DNA of 64,000 nucleotides, from positions 4,750,452-4,814,451 of the forward strand of contig OY725498.1 in NCBI GenBank assembly GCA_963281255.1, in the 5' to 3' direction. This DNA is from Aphrocallistes beatrix (lineage: Eukaryota; Porifera; Hexactinellida; Sceptrulophora; Aphrocallistidae). The stretch's first letter is position 1, and the number at the start of each line of letters is the position of its first letter. The position numbers were made by a program, and so were the translations under genes. The notes beneath the pieces are model-generated. The model saw nothing but the letters and a program-made list of their open reading frames with translations. It was not told the origin of the DNA and made no database searches. Shown one piece after another: positions 30,201 to 41,518 of the stretch.

Positions 30201-33200
30201 CTCACACCGAACTCTTTCACGTCGTACACAGGGTCAGTGACCACATCCACGCGAGTCATCCCGTTACTCATGATAACGCCGTACACACGAGGGTACGGAC
30301 GCTCTATGTCCCACACGAGGTTCTTCCGCTCGATTGTCTTCTTGATGGTGATAGGAGGTGCGGGGGGACGCGCACAGTCTCGGTACATCATCCTGAGACT
30401 GTTCACCTGTCGCTCTAGAACGTTTTCCCTGTCTGCGGGGTTGCACTGTCTGGCTACTTCGAGGAACTGGTCGAGAGAGGCCGGGTGACGGGTTAGGATT
30501 ATCTTGGCCATCTCGTAGTTGTCGGAGAGTCTAGCCAGCAGAAGGACAGCTCGCGTCCTGATCTCTGTGTACAGGCGACACAGGGCGTACTCCGGTCCGC
30601 TGGCGTCGACGGTTGGAGATACTGAGCCAAGGTCGAGTTGCGGCTGTGAGATGATGAGTAGGAGGGAGCTGATCATCTCCTCGGATAGGTTCAGTTTGTC
30701 CAGTGCGATCATTGGGAGAGAATCAGGGACGAGTCTGGCTTGTGGGATCTCGAACGGTTCTTTGGGGACGCGGTGCTTGCCCGTCTCTATTCCAATGTGT
30801 AAGTTGACGAGAGCCAACGACTGCTGCTCCAGGACTTCCTTCACAGCCCCCGTGTCCTTGGTGCAGTCCGTGTGCAAAACTCGGATCTGAGCGCCCTTGT
30901 GAATGGTCTCTTTGAACCCGCCTAAAATTGCGAGGACAGCCACCAGGGGCTTCCCTTCTGCAAAGTACCTTAGTGGGGCGTGTGGGGGCATCTGGTGGCA
31001 CTCGGTGGCTTTGTGTATGCTGCTGCAGAGAGTGAATATTGGGGCGAGAGTGCTGCTCACTTGGCTGAGGCTGTCCGAGATAACTTCCCGGATGGCTGAT
31101 ACCCAGGCGGCTGCACCGCTGGTGCTGAGGCTGTGGAGCATCGTGATGATCTCAAAGGCCATCGACACGGCGACCTGACCGCTGATGAAGGGGCGGAGAG
31201 GGTCCTTTCTGAGCACCTCGTTCTTGCGCTTACACTCGTCGTAGGACAGCTGTCTCTTCAGATCGAATCCTCCCAGAGAGGACGATTTCCCAGAGGAAGG
31301 CTTGCCTACGCTGACCAGGAACTGCTTGCCGGCCAGTCGCTGAGCGGTCCTGAGCGCTTGAGAGCGAGAGGTGGAGCAGTACTCTGCGCGGGTGTTGTCC
31401 TTGAGAGCTGTCACGAGGTTGAGGAGTCGGGCGGGGTTGAAAGGCAGTCCCGACACGTGACAGTCGAAGTTCTCGGGCTGGAAGATGGGCAGGGGCAGTG
31501 CGTGCTTCGGCTCTTCACCTCTCCTCCGGTGCACGTACACAGTCAGTCTGCTGTCGTCCTCTGCTGCCTCTTCGGGGTTTGTGATGACAATTTCCTCTGA
31601 GACGTTCTCTTCCTGTTCCTCCCCCGCGTAAGAGGTAGTGTCAGGGACTAGAAAGTCTCCTAGCTTCAGCAGGAATAGCTTTATGATGTTGGAAGCATTG
31701 GATTCCGCGGTTTTTCTCACGAGGCTAGCATCTAAACTCTCCAGGTCTGACATACTGTCGTCCACGGCGGAGAAAGAAGAGGCTTGGAAGCTGACAGAGA
31801 GGGAGTAGTCGGGCAGTAAGATGTCGGCGCAGTCCTTCTCTGAGAGCAGCGGGAGCACCACTCGACACAACTGCAAGGTGAGGTAGACCAGACTGGGAGA
31901 GGGTCTGTGGTCCAACAGGAGACGCAGGAGCTTACTCACGAAGGAGGACTGACTAATCAGTTCTTTGCCGAGTTTGCTCTTGGACAGTTTGAGTAGGAGA
32001 GAGAGGAGTGAGTGCAGCATGCTGGTAGCTAGCACCTCGGAGGTAGCCATGAGGTTCATTGTCCTGTCCAGGTGATTCTCCAGCAGGAACGCGATCTGCT
32101 TAGAGAGGGTGAGTAGGGTACCTGAGATCTCAGAGGTCTTCTTCTTATCTTGCTTGTAGATGTACTGCAGAGCTAGGTACTGTAAAGCCCCCCAAGCCAG
32201 ACTGATGGTCTTGTTGATGTTCTTCTCCGAGATTTCCTCAGTCCCGATCTGGTAGTGCTCCTCGGAGAAGCCAGACCCCGCGAAGTTCTGGCTGGACTGG
32301 CAGGAGAGCAAGGAATCGATTACTTTGATCAGTTTGCTCTGAGTCATCACGTCATCGTCGAATAGGTACAGGTCATTGGGAGACGTGATGCAGAGGTAGA
32401 TAGAGTTCTTGGAGTAGGTGAAGGGTTTGGAAATACAGAAGTTGACTGCGTTGAAGAAAGCCTTCTTGAAGCTGACCCTCACCTCGCTGACACAGCCGGA
32501 GCCGTACAGCTCATCGAGCATGGCTCCTTCCCCCAGGCACTTGATTATGAAGGAGAGGGGGAGAGCTCCCCACTTCATGGAGCTGGATAGCTGCAGCAGC
32601 TGCTGAATGTAGCCGATGGCTTTTAAGCGGGACTTTGCTCGTTTCTTGCAGTGCTTGCTAGCCTTCACGATGGCATTGGCAGTCACGTTCTTGCTCAAAC
32701 TGATGCTCAGGTATGAGAAGAAGTGGTCGATGTCCGACTTGCTGCACTTGGGTTTATTTTCTTCAGCTTGTCTCTCTCGGTACAATTCTCCTTGGATCCT
32801 GGGAACGGAGACAGTGCGGAAGTAAGTGGGCGGGGATAGCGAGTCAGAAGTGGACATGGGGTCCTTGGAACGAGACCTGTTGAAGCGATTGCCAAAGCAC
32901 TCTGCGGAGTCTATCTGGAAGAGAAGGTTGAGTTTGTCGAACAGAGTTTCGACCATCAAGTTAAGCTTAGAGAATGGGACTGATGGCTCAGGCAGGGGTT
33001 TGGGAGATAGTTTCGGCTTCTCTGGCTCCATCTCAACTTCTGGCTTGGATGTACTATCTTGTTCGGTTTCAACAGTTAAAGTCGTTTCTTGTGTAAATTC
33101 GCCGACCTCAGATTTGGGAGTAGAGGCTGGATCTCCTTCTTTACCTGCCGCAGTGTCTGGAGTAGACTGAGGTTCTTGCGAAGTAGTTTCTTGTTGAGAA

Positions 33201-36200
33201 GATTGGTCTTGTTCTATAACTTCATTTTCCTCAGGTTTATTACACGATGTATCTTCAGGCTTGACTTTTTCTTCATCTTTTATGGAAGTCTCGTCTTCCT
33301 TTGACTTTACTTCTTCCGTAGCTTTGTTGATATCCGCTTGGCCTCCTGCTTGGATTTCTGAATCTTCTTTCCCTGACTCATCGCTTTCCTTCGGTTTGAC
33401 TTCAGTTTCTTTCTCCTCAACTTTTACATCTTTCCCAGACTTCTCCTTTTCTCTCTCCAGCTCCTCTTCTTCCCACGAGAACTCCCCCTTACGAATTTTG
33501 ACTTCAGTTTTGAGTGACTTTTGCATCTTTCCGACAGCCGCTAGGATATTCTGAGACTCAAGGGAAGGGAGCGAGATATCTAGAATTTGGCAGAGCAGCT
33601 CAAAGTCAGATTGAGAAGCCTCCACTTCGCTTAAGCCAACAAAGAAAGGAGATTCTGCTTCATCTACGAAACCTTCGACATTGTCTTGCACACACATCTC
33701 CCACTGATTCTCGAGATTCCCGATTGCTTGGAGTTTCCGCAGTAGTCCGTACGCTTTGGTGAATATATACGAGAACAGCTCCACTTCTTCCTCGGACCGG
33801 CTCTCCGGATGGAGAATGCTCACGATGGCGAAGTTCAGGTGCTTCTCAATGGCAGACAGAATCATCTCCAGCATCAGCATGGGCTTGATGAGGACGGAGA
33901 GCTTGCGCTGGAAAATGGGGAGCGGTTTGCTTAGAGCCCGCATCAACTTTTGAATGGTCTCTTCAGGGATCTTAGCTGATATTTGAGACATGTGTGCCCG
34001 ATCTACCCATTTGAATTCCTCAACGGTGAGATCGCATTCTTGTAGGAATTTGAGACGCAGAACAGGAGCAGCATCCAATTCTTCTTCGCTCTCGTCTGCT
34101 CCAAAATACACCTCTTCTAGGAAATCAGAAATGACACTGAGACTGCCGAGAAAGTGGTCCATGAACAGAGGAAGGCACGACTCTACGATAGACTCGTGGC
34201 CGTACACATGCACGACGAACCCCCAGACCACCTTGTCAGGAATGTTCCCCTCTCTCCGGCTGCGCTGTTCATACTGAATCATAACGGTGTCCCCTTCCAC
34301 CCGTATGATCTCCTTCGGCCACATCAGTCCGTAGATGGGTCGAGATCCGTACCCGTGCACGTTGCCCCCGTACTCTGCCACTTTCTTCGGATTGTTGCTG
34401 CGGCCGGAGTAGACGGTGAGGATGTCCGAGTCTGCCAGCTGAGTGGAGCAGCGAGGGTCGAACCTTAGAAAGAGATACTTGGCGCCGGGAATTGAAACGG
34501 ATTCTTTGAACTTATAATCGTCTCTGAGCGGGTGTATGGACTCCAGTACCTTCTCCCCGGGCTTGGACAGGTCGGGGATCTTGGGGTCTGCTAGTGTATG
34601 CTTTGGAGAATGGAAGAAATCGTTGAGAGATTTGTACTGTGGGATCTGCTTTCCGTCTTGAGTAGTGTTGATATAAGCATAGTATATGGTGGAGACTTTA
34701 GACGTGATGGTGATGAATTGGATAACTTTGGAGATGATCTCTTCCTTGTTCGTGTTAGCGGTGCTGGACAGGTAGAAGCAGGCAATGGAAGGAATGTAGA
34801 AGGAGAGGAGGGTGCCGAGAATGGTTCCGTGTGTGAGGCGAGTAAGTCCAGTCAGTCGCTCGGGGCCGGGCTGAGAGGGGTGTGTCCGTGTGAAGAGGAC
34901 AGAGAGAACACTGTAGACCTCCTGGTACACCTCCAGTGCGCACTCTAGCACGGAGGAGATTTCGGCTGTGATCTCGCTCACTTGCTTCTTGGGAGTGCTG
35001 GGAAGGTCGATGGTCGTGTTCAGCTCCTCGCTGCCCTGCGGGTTCTCCGCCATCTCTGACATGACGAGAGGGTCGATGATGAGGAGCTTGAGCTGGTAGA
35101 TGAAGTAGCACTGCACGTAGTCGAGGATGGGGCTGATGTGTGGGTGTGTGCTCAGTAGGCGGGAGAACTCGTCGTCTGAGTCAGTGGCGCACCTTTTAAT
35201 GATCTCGATGGACTCGCGCGTAGCGAGCTTGAGAAGTTGGTTAGCGAGCTCTCGCGGGAGCACACAGGCAGTGGTCTGGTCCAGGAGCTGGATGCTCTCC
35301 AAGTCTCGACTGAGCGAGCGTAGCAACTCATCGCACAAGAACTTGGGCGCCGGCATATGGTACAACTCCAAGTAGTTGCTGACCTCAATGGAGACCTCCT
35401 CCTCTCTGTAGAGAACAGAACTGTGATGGAAAAGGATGTACCGCGCTTCTCTGCAGATGGGGTCCACCACCCATCCTAGGTCCTCCCTGTTGGGAGGGGG
35501 ATTGCTCAGGAGAGTGCAGATAGACCTGAGTTTGTCCAGCTCTATCCTACCCTCTTCCGCTTTATCGAAGTTGAGCATGTGAGAGCGCACGAAAGCGCGA
35601 ATGATGTAGAGCATACAGAGCGTGAGAAAGCAGTCTTGCTCCGAAACAACCCAGTCCAGCAGGTGCACACTCTTCTGCATCACCGGCAGCAGCAGCACCA
35701 CGTAGCGGTCCGGGGGTGGTTTGTTGTACAAGTTGTTGCAGGCCAAAAGTCCGGCGTAGTAGAGCATGCTCCTGATCACGTCAGAGGAGGGGATCGGACT
35801 CAGGGCCGTGTCCACCTCATCCCCTTCCTTCTTCTTCGCCTCGTCCTCCTTCGCTCCCCGAGTGGGGATGTGAGAAACTGTTCGCACGCAGGATTCGCAG
35901 CGCAACGCCTGGGGAGGCGGGTCATGCACGACGTCAGGTGCTAAGCCAAAGTGAATGTCAGTCATTCCTCGGCTGAAATTAACCCCGAGCATCCACTGGT
36001 CGGTCCAAGTCTGCGTGCAGGACCAGAGCGAGTTGTTGAAAGGATCATAGCAGGTGGAGAGGCTGGAGGAGATGGAGCGAGCCATGGAGGCGGAGGCTAC
36101 GTAATGGAGATCCCAGATCCCTTTGTACTCTGCGAACTCCCCGCCAAGTCGGTAGCACAGCGCAGTGAGCAGCGTCTTCTTGAAGGCGTGTCCCGACAGG

Positions 36201-39168
36201 AACAGGAAGAGGATGAATGAACCGTTGGAGAAGCAGGCGCAATGGTAGAGTTGGCGGATCGTGATGCCAGAGGTGGAGTGCAGTGACTTGGATGCGTCGT
36301 AAGAGGGGGAGTAGAGACGCTTGAGGAAAGGGCTCAGGCCAGGAGTGGTATAGTGCGGAGAGTCGAAGAACCATGAGGGTGGCTTAGCTACATCTTTAAC
36401 TGACTGGTCTCTGAGGAGAAGGACGTTGCTTATAAGCGATACCAACAAAACGCCGTCTTTTGATACCTACAAGATAATGGACTATCAACCGCTAACTCAG
36501 CAGCAGGAATGTCGCAAGTTACAAGAATTACCTCGAGATCAAATGTCTCTACTCTTGCTTCGAACTCTTCCGACTTCTTGTCTTTCTTGCTGGAGCTGGG
36601 CACCTGAAATACACGATACAAACGTATTCCGTCTCCGATCAGGTGCGAAGTGGTCTCTCTGTGGTGACAGGTGGTGGCGATGGGATGGAAGATTGAGCAG
36701 ACAGGTTTCAAGTTCTCTCTGTCCAAGACGTAGCAAAGGAGTGAAGGTTCTGCAGGTGAAGGAGACCTGAGCTTTTCTTCTTCCATTACGATTTTTTCCA
36801 CTTCAGGTGCCTTTGCGGCTTTAACTTCTCCGCCTTCCGCCGAAGATTTCTCATCCTTTTCCCCTTCTTGAGGCTTGGAATCACTCGGCTCTCCATCTTT
36901 AGGCGTAGAATCTCCTTCTTTGGGTTTAGATTCTTCTTCCTTGGGTTTGGACTCTCCTTCTTTAGGTTTGGACTCTCCTTCTTTAGGTTTGGACTCTTCT
37001 TCTTTAGGTTTGGAGTCTTCTTCTTTAGGTTTGGACTCTTCTTCTTTGGGTTTGGAGTCTCCTTCTTTGGGTTTGGACTCTTCTTCTTTAGGTTTGGACT
37101 CTTCTTCTTTGGGTTTGGAGTCTCCTTCTTTGGGTTTGGACTTTTCTTCTTTAGGTTTGGAGTCTTCTTCTTTGGGTTTGGAGTCTCCTTCTTTGGGTTT
37201 GGACTTTTCTTCCTTAGGTTTGGAGTCTCCTTCTTTGGGTTTGGACTCTCCTTCTTTGGGTTTGGAGTCTCCTTCTTTAGGTTTGGAATCTCCATCTTTG
37301 GGTTTTGACTCTCCTTCTTTAGGTTTGGGCTCTCCTTTAGGTTTGGAGCTCTCGTCTTTGGGTTTGGAGTCTCCTTCTTTGGGTTTGGAGTCTCCTTCTT
37401 TAGGTTTGGAGCCTCCTTCTTTGGGTTTGGAATCTCCTTCTTTAGGTTTGGAGTCTCCTTCTTTGGGTTTGGAGTCTCCTTCTTTAGGTTTGGAGTCTCC
37501 TTCTTTGGGTTTGGAGTCTCTTTCTTTAGGTTTGGGCTCTCCTTCTTTCAGTTCAGGTTCTACCTCTATAAGTATTGGCTCAATTTGATCAAGTGGCTCA
37601 CTGGCGCTCTCTAACTCCCACTCTCCCGCTATATTATCTGCAAAATCTATAACTTCGCCCATTTTTCCAATAATATCGTCGTTGCTAACACTCTTGAGGA
37701 GATCTTCAAACAGAACTCGATCAATGTGTTTATCGCTGTCGAAGAGAACGTCCGATTTCAATTCTTTCGGTACAATTATTATCTCCCTCTTTTTATCCTT
37801 ATTCGAAACTTCCTTTTTATTCTTTGCTTCCTTCGCATCTTCAGGAATAGCAGGTGTGTCTGGGACCTTTTCCTGCTCTATCTCGATATCCTGATCTTTT
37901 TCCTCGATACTCATCGGTCTGAATAGTAGCTGACCGCTGGTGTAGGCAAGCCAGCCAGGTTCGCAGTCAGTGTGTGCGTAGATGAGACCTCGGCACGTGC
38001 CGTGTAAACCTGTCCCGACCTTGATAAGACGTCCGTTCTGCTTGTTGATGTAGAGGTAGTGTCCGTCTGAGGCGCAGCTCGGGTAGACTTCGCTGGCGGC
38101 GGACTCTGTTTCATTCTAGATAAAAACATATCAGAGATAATGTGTGGCTACTTTCGCAACTGAAAGATTGATTACTTGTAAGGATAGGCCTTCAGGAAGG
38201 TTGGTGTCGTCGTATGACCAAGTGACTACGTGAAAAACCGAAAAACTCTGCCATCCGACTTCGTAGCTCTGTCTCAGCTTCTTCATGATTCCAGAAACTT
38301 TCAAGCTGGCTGGCATCCGCTCGCCCAGTCTCTGAATAGTGTGCACTGCGCTTATAATGCTCTTCAGAGTTCCCCGTGCCTGTGCAAGGGCGATGAGACA
38401 GGCGACTATCTGAAGAGTAGATCCAAATAACACTAATAGACAGTAATCGGGAATACGAATAGGCTTGTACCTGCTCTATGGGCTCCTCAGGAGGTGCAGA
38501 CAACTGAGTGAGGTTGGTGAGCCAGCAGGAGAGGAGGCTTTCAAGGTTCGTGATGCTCTCCCTCTTCTCTGTAATCAGCTGCATCGGCTCGAAGTGTCTG
38601 AGAGTATGAAACACGACCAGGGACAGGGACAGAATAAGTTCCACGTCCGCGAGCTGCGTCTCGGAGAGGAATGGTTTGGTAGTCAGCACCATGAACGCCA
38701 GCTTCATTTGGAAGGGAAGTTTGTCGCATTTCTCTATTCCCGGGCACTGTTGCTCGAACGGATCTCCTTTCCTTCTCTCCTACAGCAGAGCAAGTATGAG
38801 AATAACTCTATTATAATAATTTAAGTTGGAGAATGGGGTAATGGCCTACTTACTTTCTGCTTCGATTCCTCCAGCTGTGCCTGCTGTACATACCAGTAGT
38901 AAGCCAGTGCTTTGAATCGGTACTCTGTAAACTGGCAATACGCGTTCTGCTCAGCGAGACAGCGAGGACACAGGCGAAGTTTCTGCATCAGCTGATTGCT
39001 AGAACAGGTGTCGACCAACAAGAGGTCGTCCTCTAGGGAGGAGTTCTGGGAAGCTGAGGTCTCAGATCGCTCAATCGGATCGTTTACCCGGAATAGACCG
39101 TCTCCCAGCAAAATGAGCTGCTCGTTGAGAGCTAGCCACTGCAGGTGTTCGTCCTTTAGGGATGTCAT
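24224..39168 (-). CDS. HECTD4: Giant HECTD4-like HECT ubiquitin ligase
   Basis: I join five exons: 38854-39168, 38471-38779, 38176-38409, 36532-38115 and 24224-36466. The four introns are 74, 61, 60 and 65 bp, all GT-AG and phase 0. The product is 4,894 aa. The last exon has no usable ATG at its left edge, which confirms the splice. Near residues 300-345 is a folded segment (GHYLYINKQNGRLIKVGTG, GWLAYTSGQLLFRP) that I associate with HECTD4. Residues 472-694 are a heptad repeat. A SPRY domain lies at about 2916-3053, and a RanBP2-type zinc finger (WLCETCTF…CRMC) at about 3548-3570. The C-terminal HECT domain (about 4500-4894) keeps the catalytic Cys4860 in RAETCIFQIKLPQY. The human protein is about 4,000 aa. 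HERC-type relatives are the alternative; ligase activity is well supported. Confidence 0.82.
36905..37550 (-). repeat. Coding 21-bp tandem repeat (KPKEGDS heptads)
   Basis: About 31 copies of a 21-bp unit inside exon 4 of the HECT ligase gene. It encodes K-P-K-E-(G/E)-(D/E)-S heptads, with a few variant units (KPKDESS, a six-residue KPKGEP, TPKDGEP). The frame stays open throughout. The product would be a highly charged, extended, Ser-phosphorylatable linker. Because the unit is a multiple of three, an antisense frame also stays open as Leu/Ser/Pro-rich repeats. Confidence 0.93.
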
Positions 39169-39472
39169 TCACTCATCCGTGGGCATTAGCTATTGCAAGG
39201 AATGGAAGATGATACGCATACCAGGTCAATAGAACAATAAATACTAACTCGAAGTAGTAGCAAATAATATATACAAATTACACTAGACAGTACAGCAGCA
39301 GGTCCTACTACACAGAGAGTATGTAGGGTCTGCAAAAGTTAGGTAACAGTAAACAGTTTGGATATCAAATTTCTGTGCACACTGCATCTTATATACTCGA
39401 GAAGAGCTGTTGAGATGATTTGAGCTATATTTAGCGTGGATCGTAACCGAAATAGAAATTAGATAGCTAGTT
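39169..39472. other. Intergenic spacer
   Basis: About 300 bp between the start of the HECT ligase gene and the stop of PIGF on the same strand. It should hold the ligase promoter. No other feature seen. Confidence 0.45.
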
Positions 39473-40114
39473 TCAAGTGAGGACAGAGAATGAACGAGGC
39501 TTAAATTTACGCGAAATGCCCACAGTGTGAAGGACGAGAGAGCCAATCTGACTAACACAAAATCCGAGCCACGCTCCAATCAAACTAGGGATCGGCCACT
39601 TCTGCCAGGGCCTGTTCCAGTCCAGCAAGATCGGAAAAGCACTCAACCACACACACAGCGAGACGGCGTACACTTGAAGGACCAGGTAGAGCTCTTGGAT
39701 GGAGTAGAGCTCCAGTAGGATCAGCTTGGAGATCCAGTAGCGAAATGTGGGACGGAAGGCTAGCGCACAGGGAAAGACGGTCAGTATTGAGACGGAGAGG
39801 GAGAGAACGAGTGTTTCTCGTACGCTTTCGAACAGCGGCGCTCCAAACGCGATAAATAGGAAGTATATGGGAATGGCGGAAAGTAGTGTGGTAATGAGAG
39901 AGCCAATACACTTCACCAATGGCTGTAGACACGATTCAAGCGGATTATGAGTAACTCGATACACTTTGTAATGGTACCCCAGCACCTTCACGGTGAGGTA
40001 TGCAAGTGAGAGGAGAAAAGTGCACACAAGAGGATCAGAGACAATGCTCGTGAATAAAACTAGAAATGCTGATATTACAAGCAAAGCAACAGCCTCATAA
40101 GTCGTGACATCCAT
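39473..40114 (-). CDS. PIGF: GPI-anchor biosynthesis protein PIG-F
   Basis: A 213-aa, about six-helix membrane protein, close to the 219 aa of human PIGF (yeast Gpi11). The decisive C-terminal motif is ILLDWNRPWQKWPIPSLIGA, followed by a last helix (WLGFCVSQIGSLVL). It matches the conserved LDWDRPWQ-WP-P-C-GA block of the family. PIG-F is a shared ER-membrane partner of PIG-O and PIG-G and is needed to add ethanolamine phosphate to GPI mannose residues. The start is ATG at 40112-40114. It sits between the HECT ligase and the asparaginase-family gene with about 300-bp spacers, all on the same strand. Confidence 0.88.
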   Translation of the reverse strand: MDVTTYEAVALLVISAFLVLFTSIVSDPLVCTFLLSLAYLTVKVLGYHYKVYRVTHNPLESCLQPLVKCIGSLITTLLSAIPIYFLFIAFGAPLFESVRETLVLSLSVSILTVFPCALAFRPTFRYWISKLILLELYSIQELYLVLQVYAVSLCVWLSAFPILLDWNRPWQKWPIPSLIGAWLGFCVSQIGSLVLHTVGISRKFKPRSFSVLT

Positions 40115-40408
40115 GACCCAATCGCTATAATAGAGGTAAGGGATAAATCTAATGTGTATTCAGGGAATATTAAGTTGCAGGTGTTTCTAATTAATACTAT
40201 TGCGTATAAACTCCTAGAATGTCTGCCTCAATCGTAGGAAGTAAGAGGGATTCATGGTGAGTAGAGACAATTGGTTCATCTACTAATAGCACCCAGACTA
40301 GGACAAGTAAGAGTTTAAGTATGCAGAATAAATACTAATAGTAAAAGTGATGTTTTCTAAGTTAGTAGTTCATAAAAAAATAAACAAGAATTCTTTTCAG
40401 GAACAGGC

Positions 40409-41338
40409 TTAGCTTTCGCGAGTATTTTTCACAATGCTTGGAAAAGTTTCTATTCTCAATTTCTTACTTTGAATGTCCCATAGAGCAGCCGGAAACCCAT
40501 CAAATGCGGCACTATTTCCTCTCTGATGGGATTCTATCGTCCCACTTGCCCCCATGTTCCCCTCTCGGTCCATAGCGATCAGGGCTACCATGAAAATTCC
40601 ATGGTTGCGGTTGACCATATCCTTCACGACCTCCTCGCACGCCTGCTGCGGACTAAGCTTCTGGTAGCGCATCAGTGCTACGACATGGAAGCAAGGGCAG
40701 AACTGCATGATGGTGTCCCCATTCCCTGTAGCGCACGCAGCTCCGTACAGGTTGTCTACGTAATATCCGCACCCAGGGAGAGGAGAGTCTCCTACCCGAC
40801 CCACCTCCTTGTGCAGCAGACCACTCGTGGACACGCCGCAGGCCAGGTTACACTGCTTGTCCCTTACGATCATCGCCACCGTGTCATGACCGATGGGTTT
40901 GCTGGGGAGCGAGGGGAACGATGGGAAGTCCGCGACGGGCTCAATCTTGTCAACTGTTTTCAACAAGTCTTCGTGTGCTTCCATCGGGAATCCCTGAGAC
41001 TCCGCGAAACTGGTCGCACCAGTCCCAGCGATAAAGCTGTGTCTCGACTTCTCCAGCACTCGACAGGCTACACTGAATGGGTTAGGGCAGTGCTCGAGAG
41101 CGGCTACTGCTCCCACCTTACAGTCACTGCCTCGCATTACAGCGCCGTCGTACTGAGGGAAACCGGCGGCATTGGGGAAGTTGCCGCGGCCGACATTTCT
41201 GGGTCCCAAACTACTATCATCCTCCACAACTCTAATCCCAGCCTCCAGCGCTTGGATGCAGGACTCGCCCTTCTCTATCACCTTCAGCGCCGCGGAGACT
41301 GCTTCTATCCCGAAGCTCCAGGTTGCGATACACGCCAT
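40409..41338 (-). CDS. Glycosylasparaginase-family Ntn hydrolase
   Basis: A 309-aa protein of the N4-(beta-N-acetylglucosaminyl)-L-asparaginase family. These Ntn hydrolases self-cleave before a catalytic Thr: GHDTVAMIV places it at T153. Other conserved marks are VGRGNFPNAAGFPQYDGAVM, GTGATSFAESQGF, GRVGDSPLPGCGYYVDN and the ATGNGDTIMQF substrate loop. I start at the ATG complementary to 41336-41338. The frame is open for 43 more codons upstream, including a hydrophobic stretch, but without an ATG. Lysosomal AGA has a signal peptide; none is visible here with this start, so either a short upstream exon exists or the enzyme is cytosolic. It could alternatively be a paralogue with a different amide substrate. 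Confidence 0.82.
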   Translation of the reverse strand: MACIATWSFGIEAVSAALKVIEKGESCIQALEAGIRVVEDDSSLGPRNVGRGNFPNAAGFPQYDGAVMRGSDCKVGAVAALEHCPNPFSVACRVLEKSRHSFIAGTGATSFAESQGFPMEAHEDLLKTVDKIEPVADFPSFPSLPSKPIGHDTVAMIVRDKQCNLACGVSTSGLLHKEVGRVGDSPLPGCGYYVDNLYGAACATGNGDTIMQFCPCFHVVALMRYQKLSPQQACEEVVKDMVNRNHGIFMVALIAMDREGNMGASGTIESHQRGNSAAFDGFPAALWDIQSKKLRIETFPSIVKNTRES

Positions 41339-41518
41339 CCTTGTTATTGATATCAGAAATAGAGTGATTGAAAATAGAAATACTATAATCGCACAGGAAA
41401 TCAATACTAATAAATAATCTGCACACTGAGTTTCCTCTAGGTTGGATATACATGCTAAAATATACAAATAAATTTCAGCTAAAATCTAAATACAATCGCA
41501 CGCAGCGGGGTACGCTGA

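Noticed and set aside
36875-37588. Plus-strand 237-codon frame of Leu/Ser/Pro/Gly repeats
   Set aside because: It is the antisense of the 21-bp KPKEGDS repeat. It is open only because the unit is a multiple of three and has no stop in that frame.
36430-37914. A separate Lys/Glu/Pro-rich gene upstream of the HECT ligase
   Set aside because: The frame continues upstream past its first Met into a conserved segment, and downstream a GT-AG intron joins it in phase 0 to the large exon, which itself has no ATG at its left end. It is exon 4 of the ligase.
41339-41467. N-terminal hydrophobic extension of the asparaginase-family protein
   Set aside because: The open frame upstream of 41338 has no ATG, only TTG; without transcript evidence it is treated as 5' untranslated or possible intron sequence.
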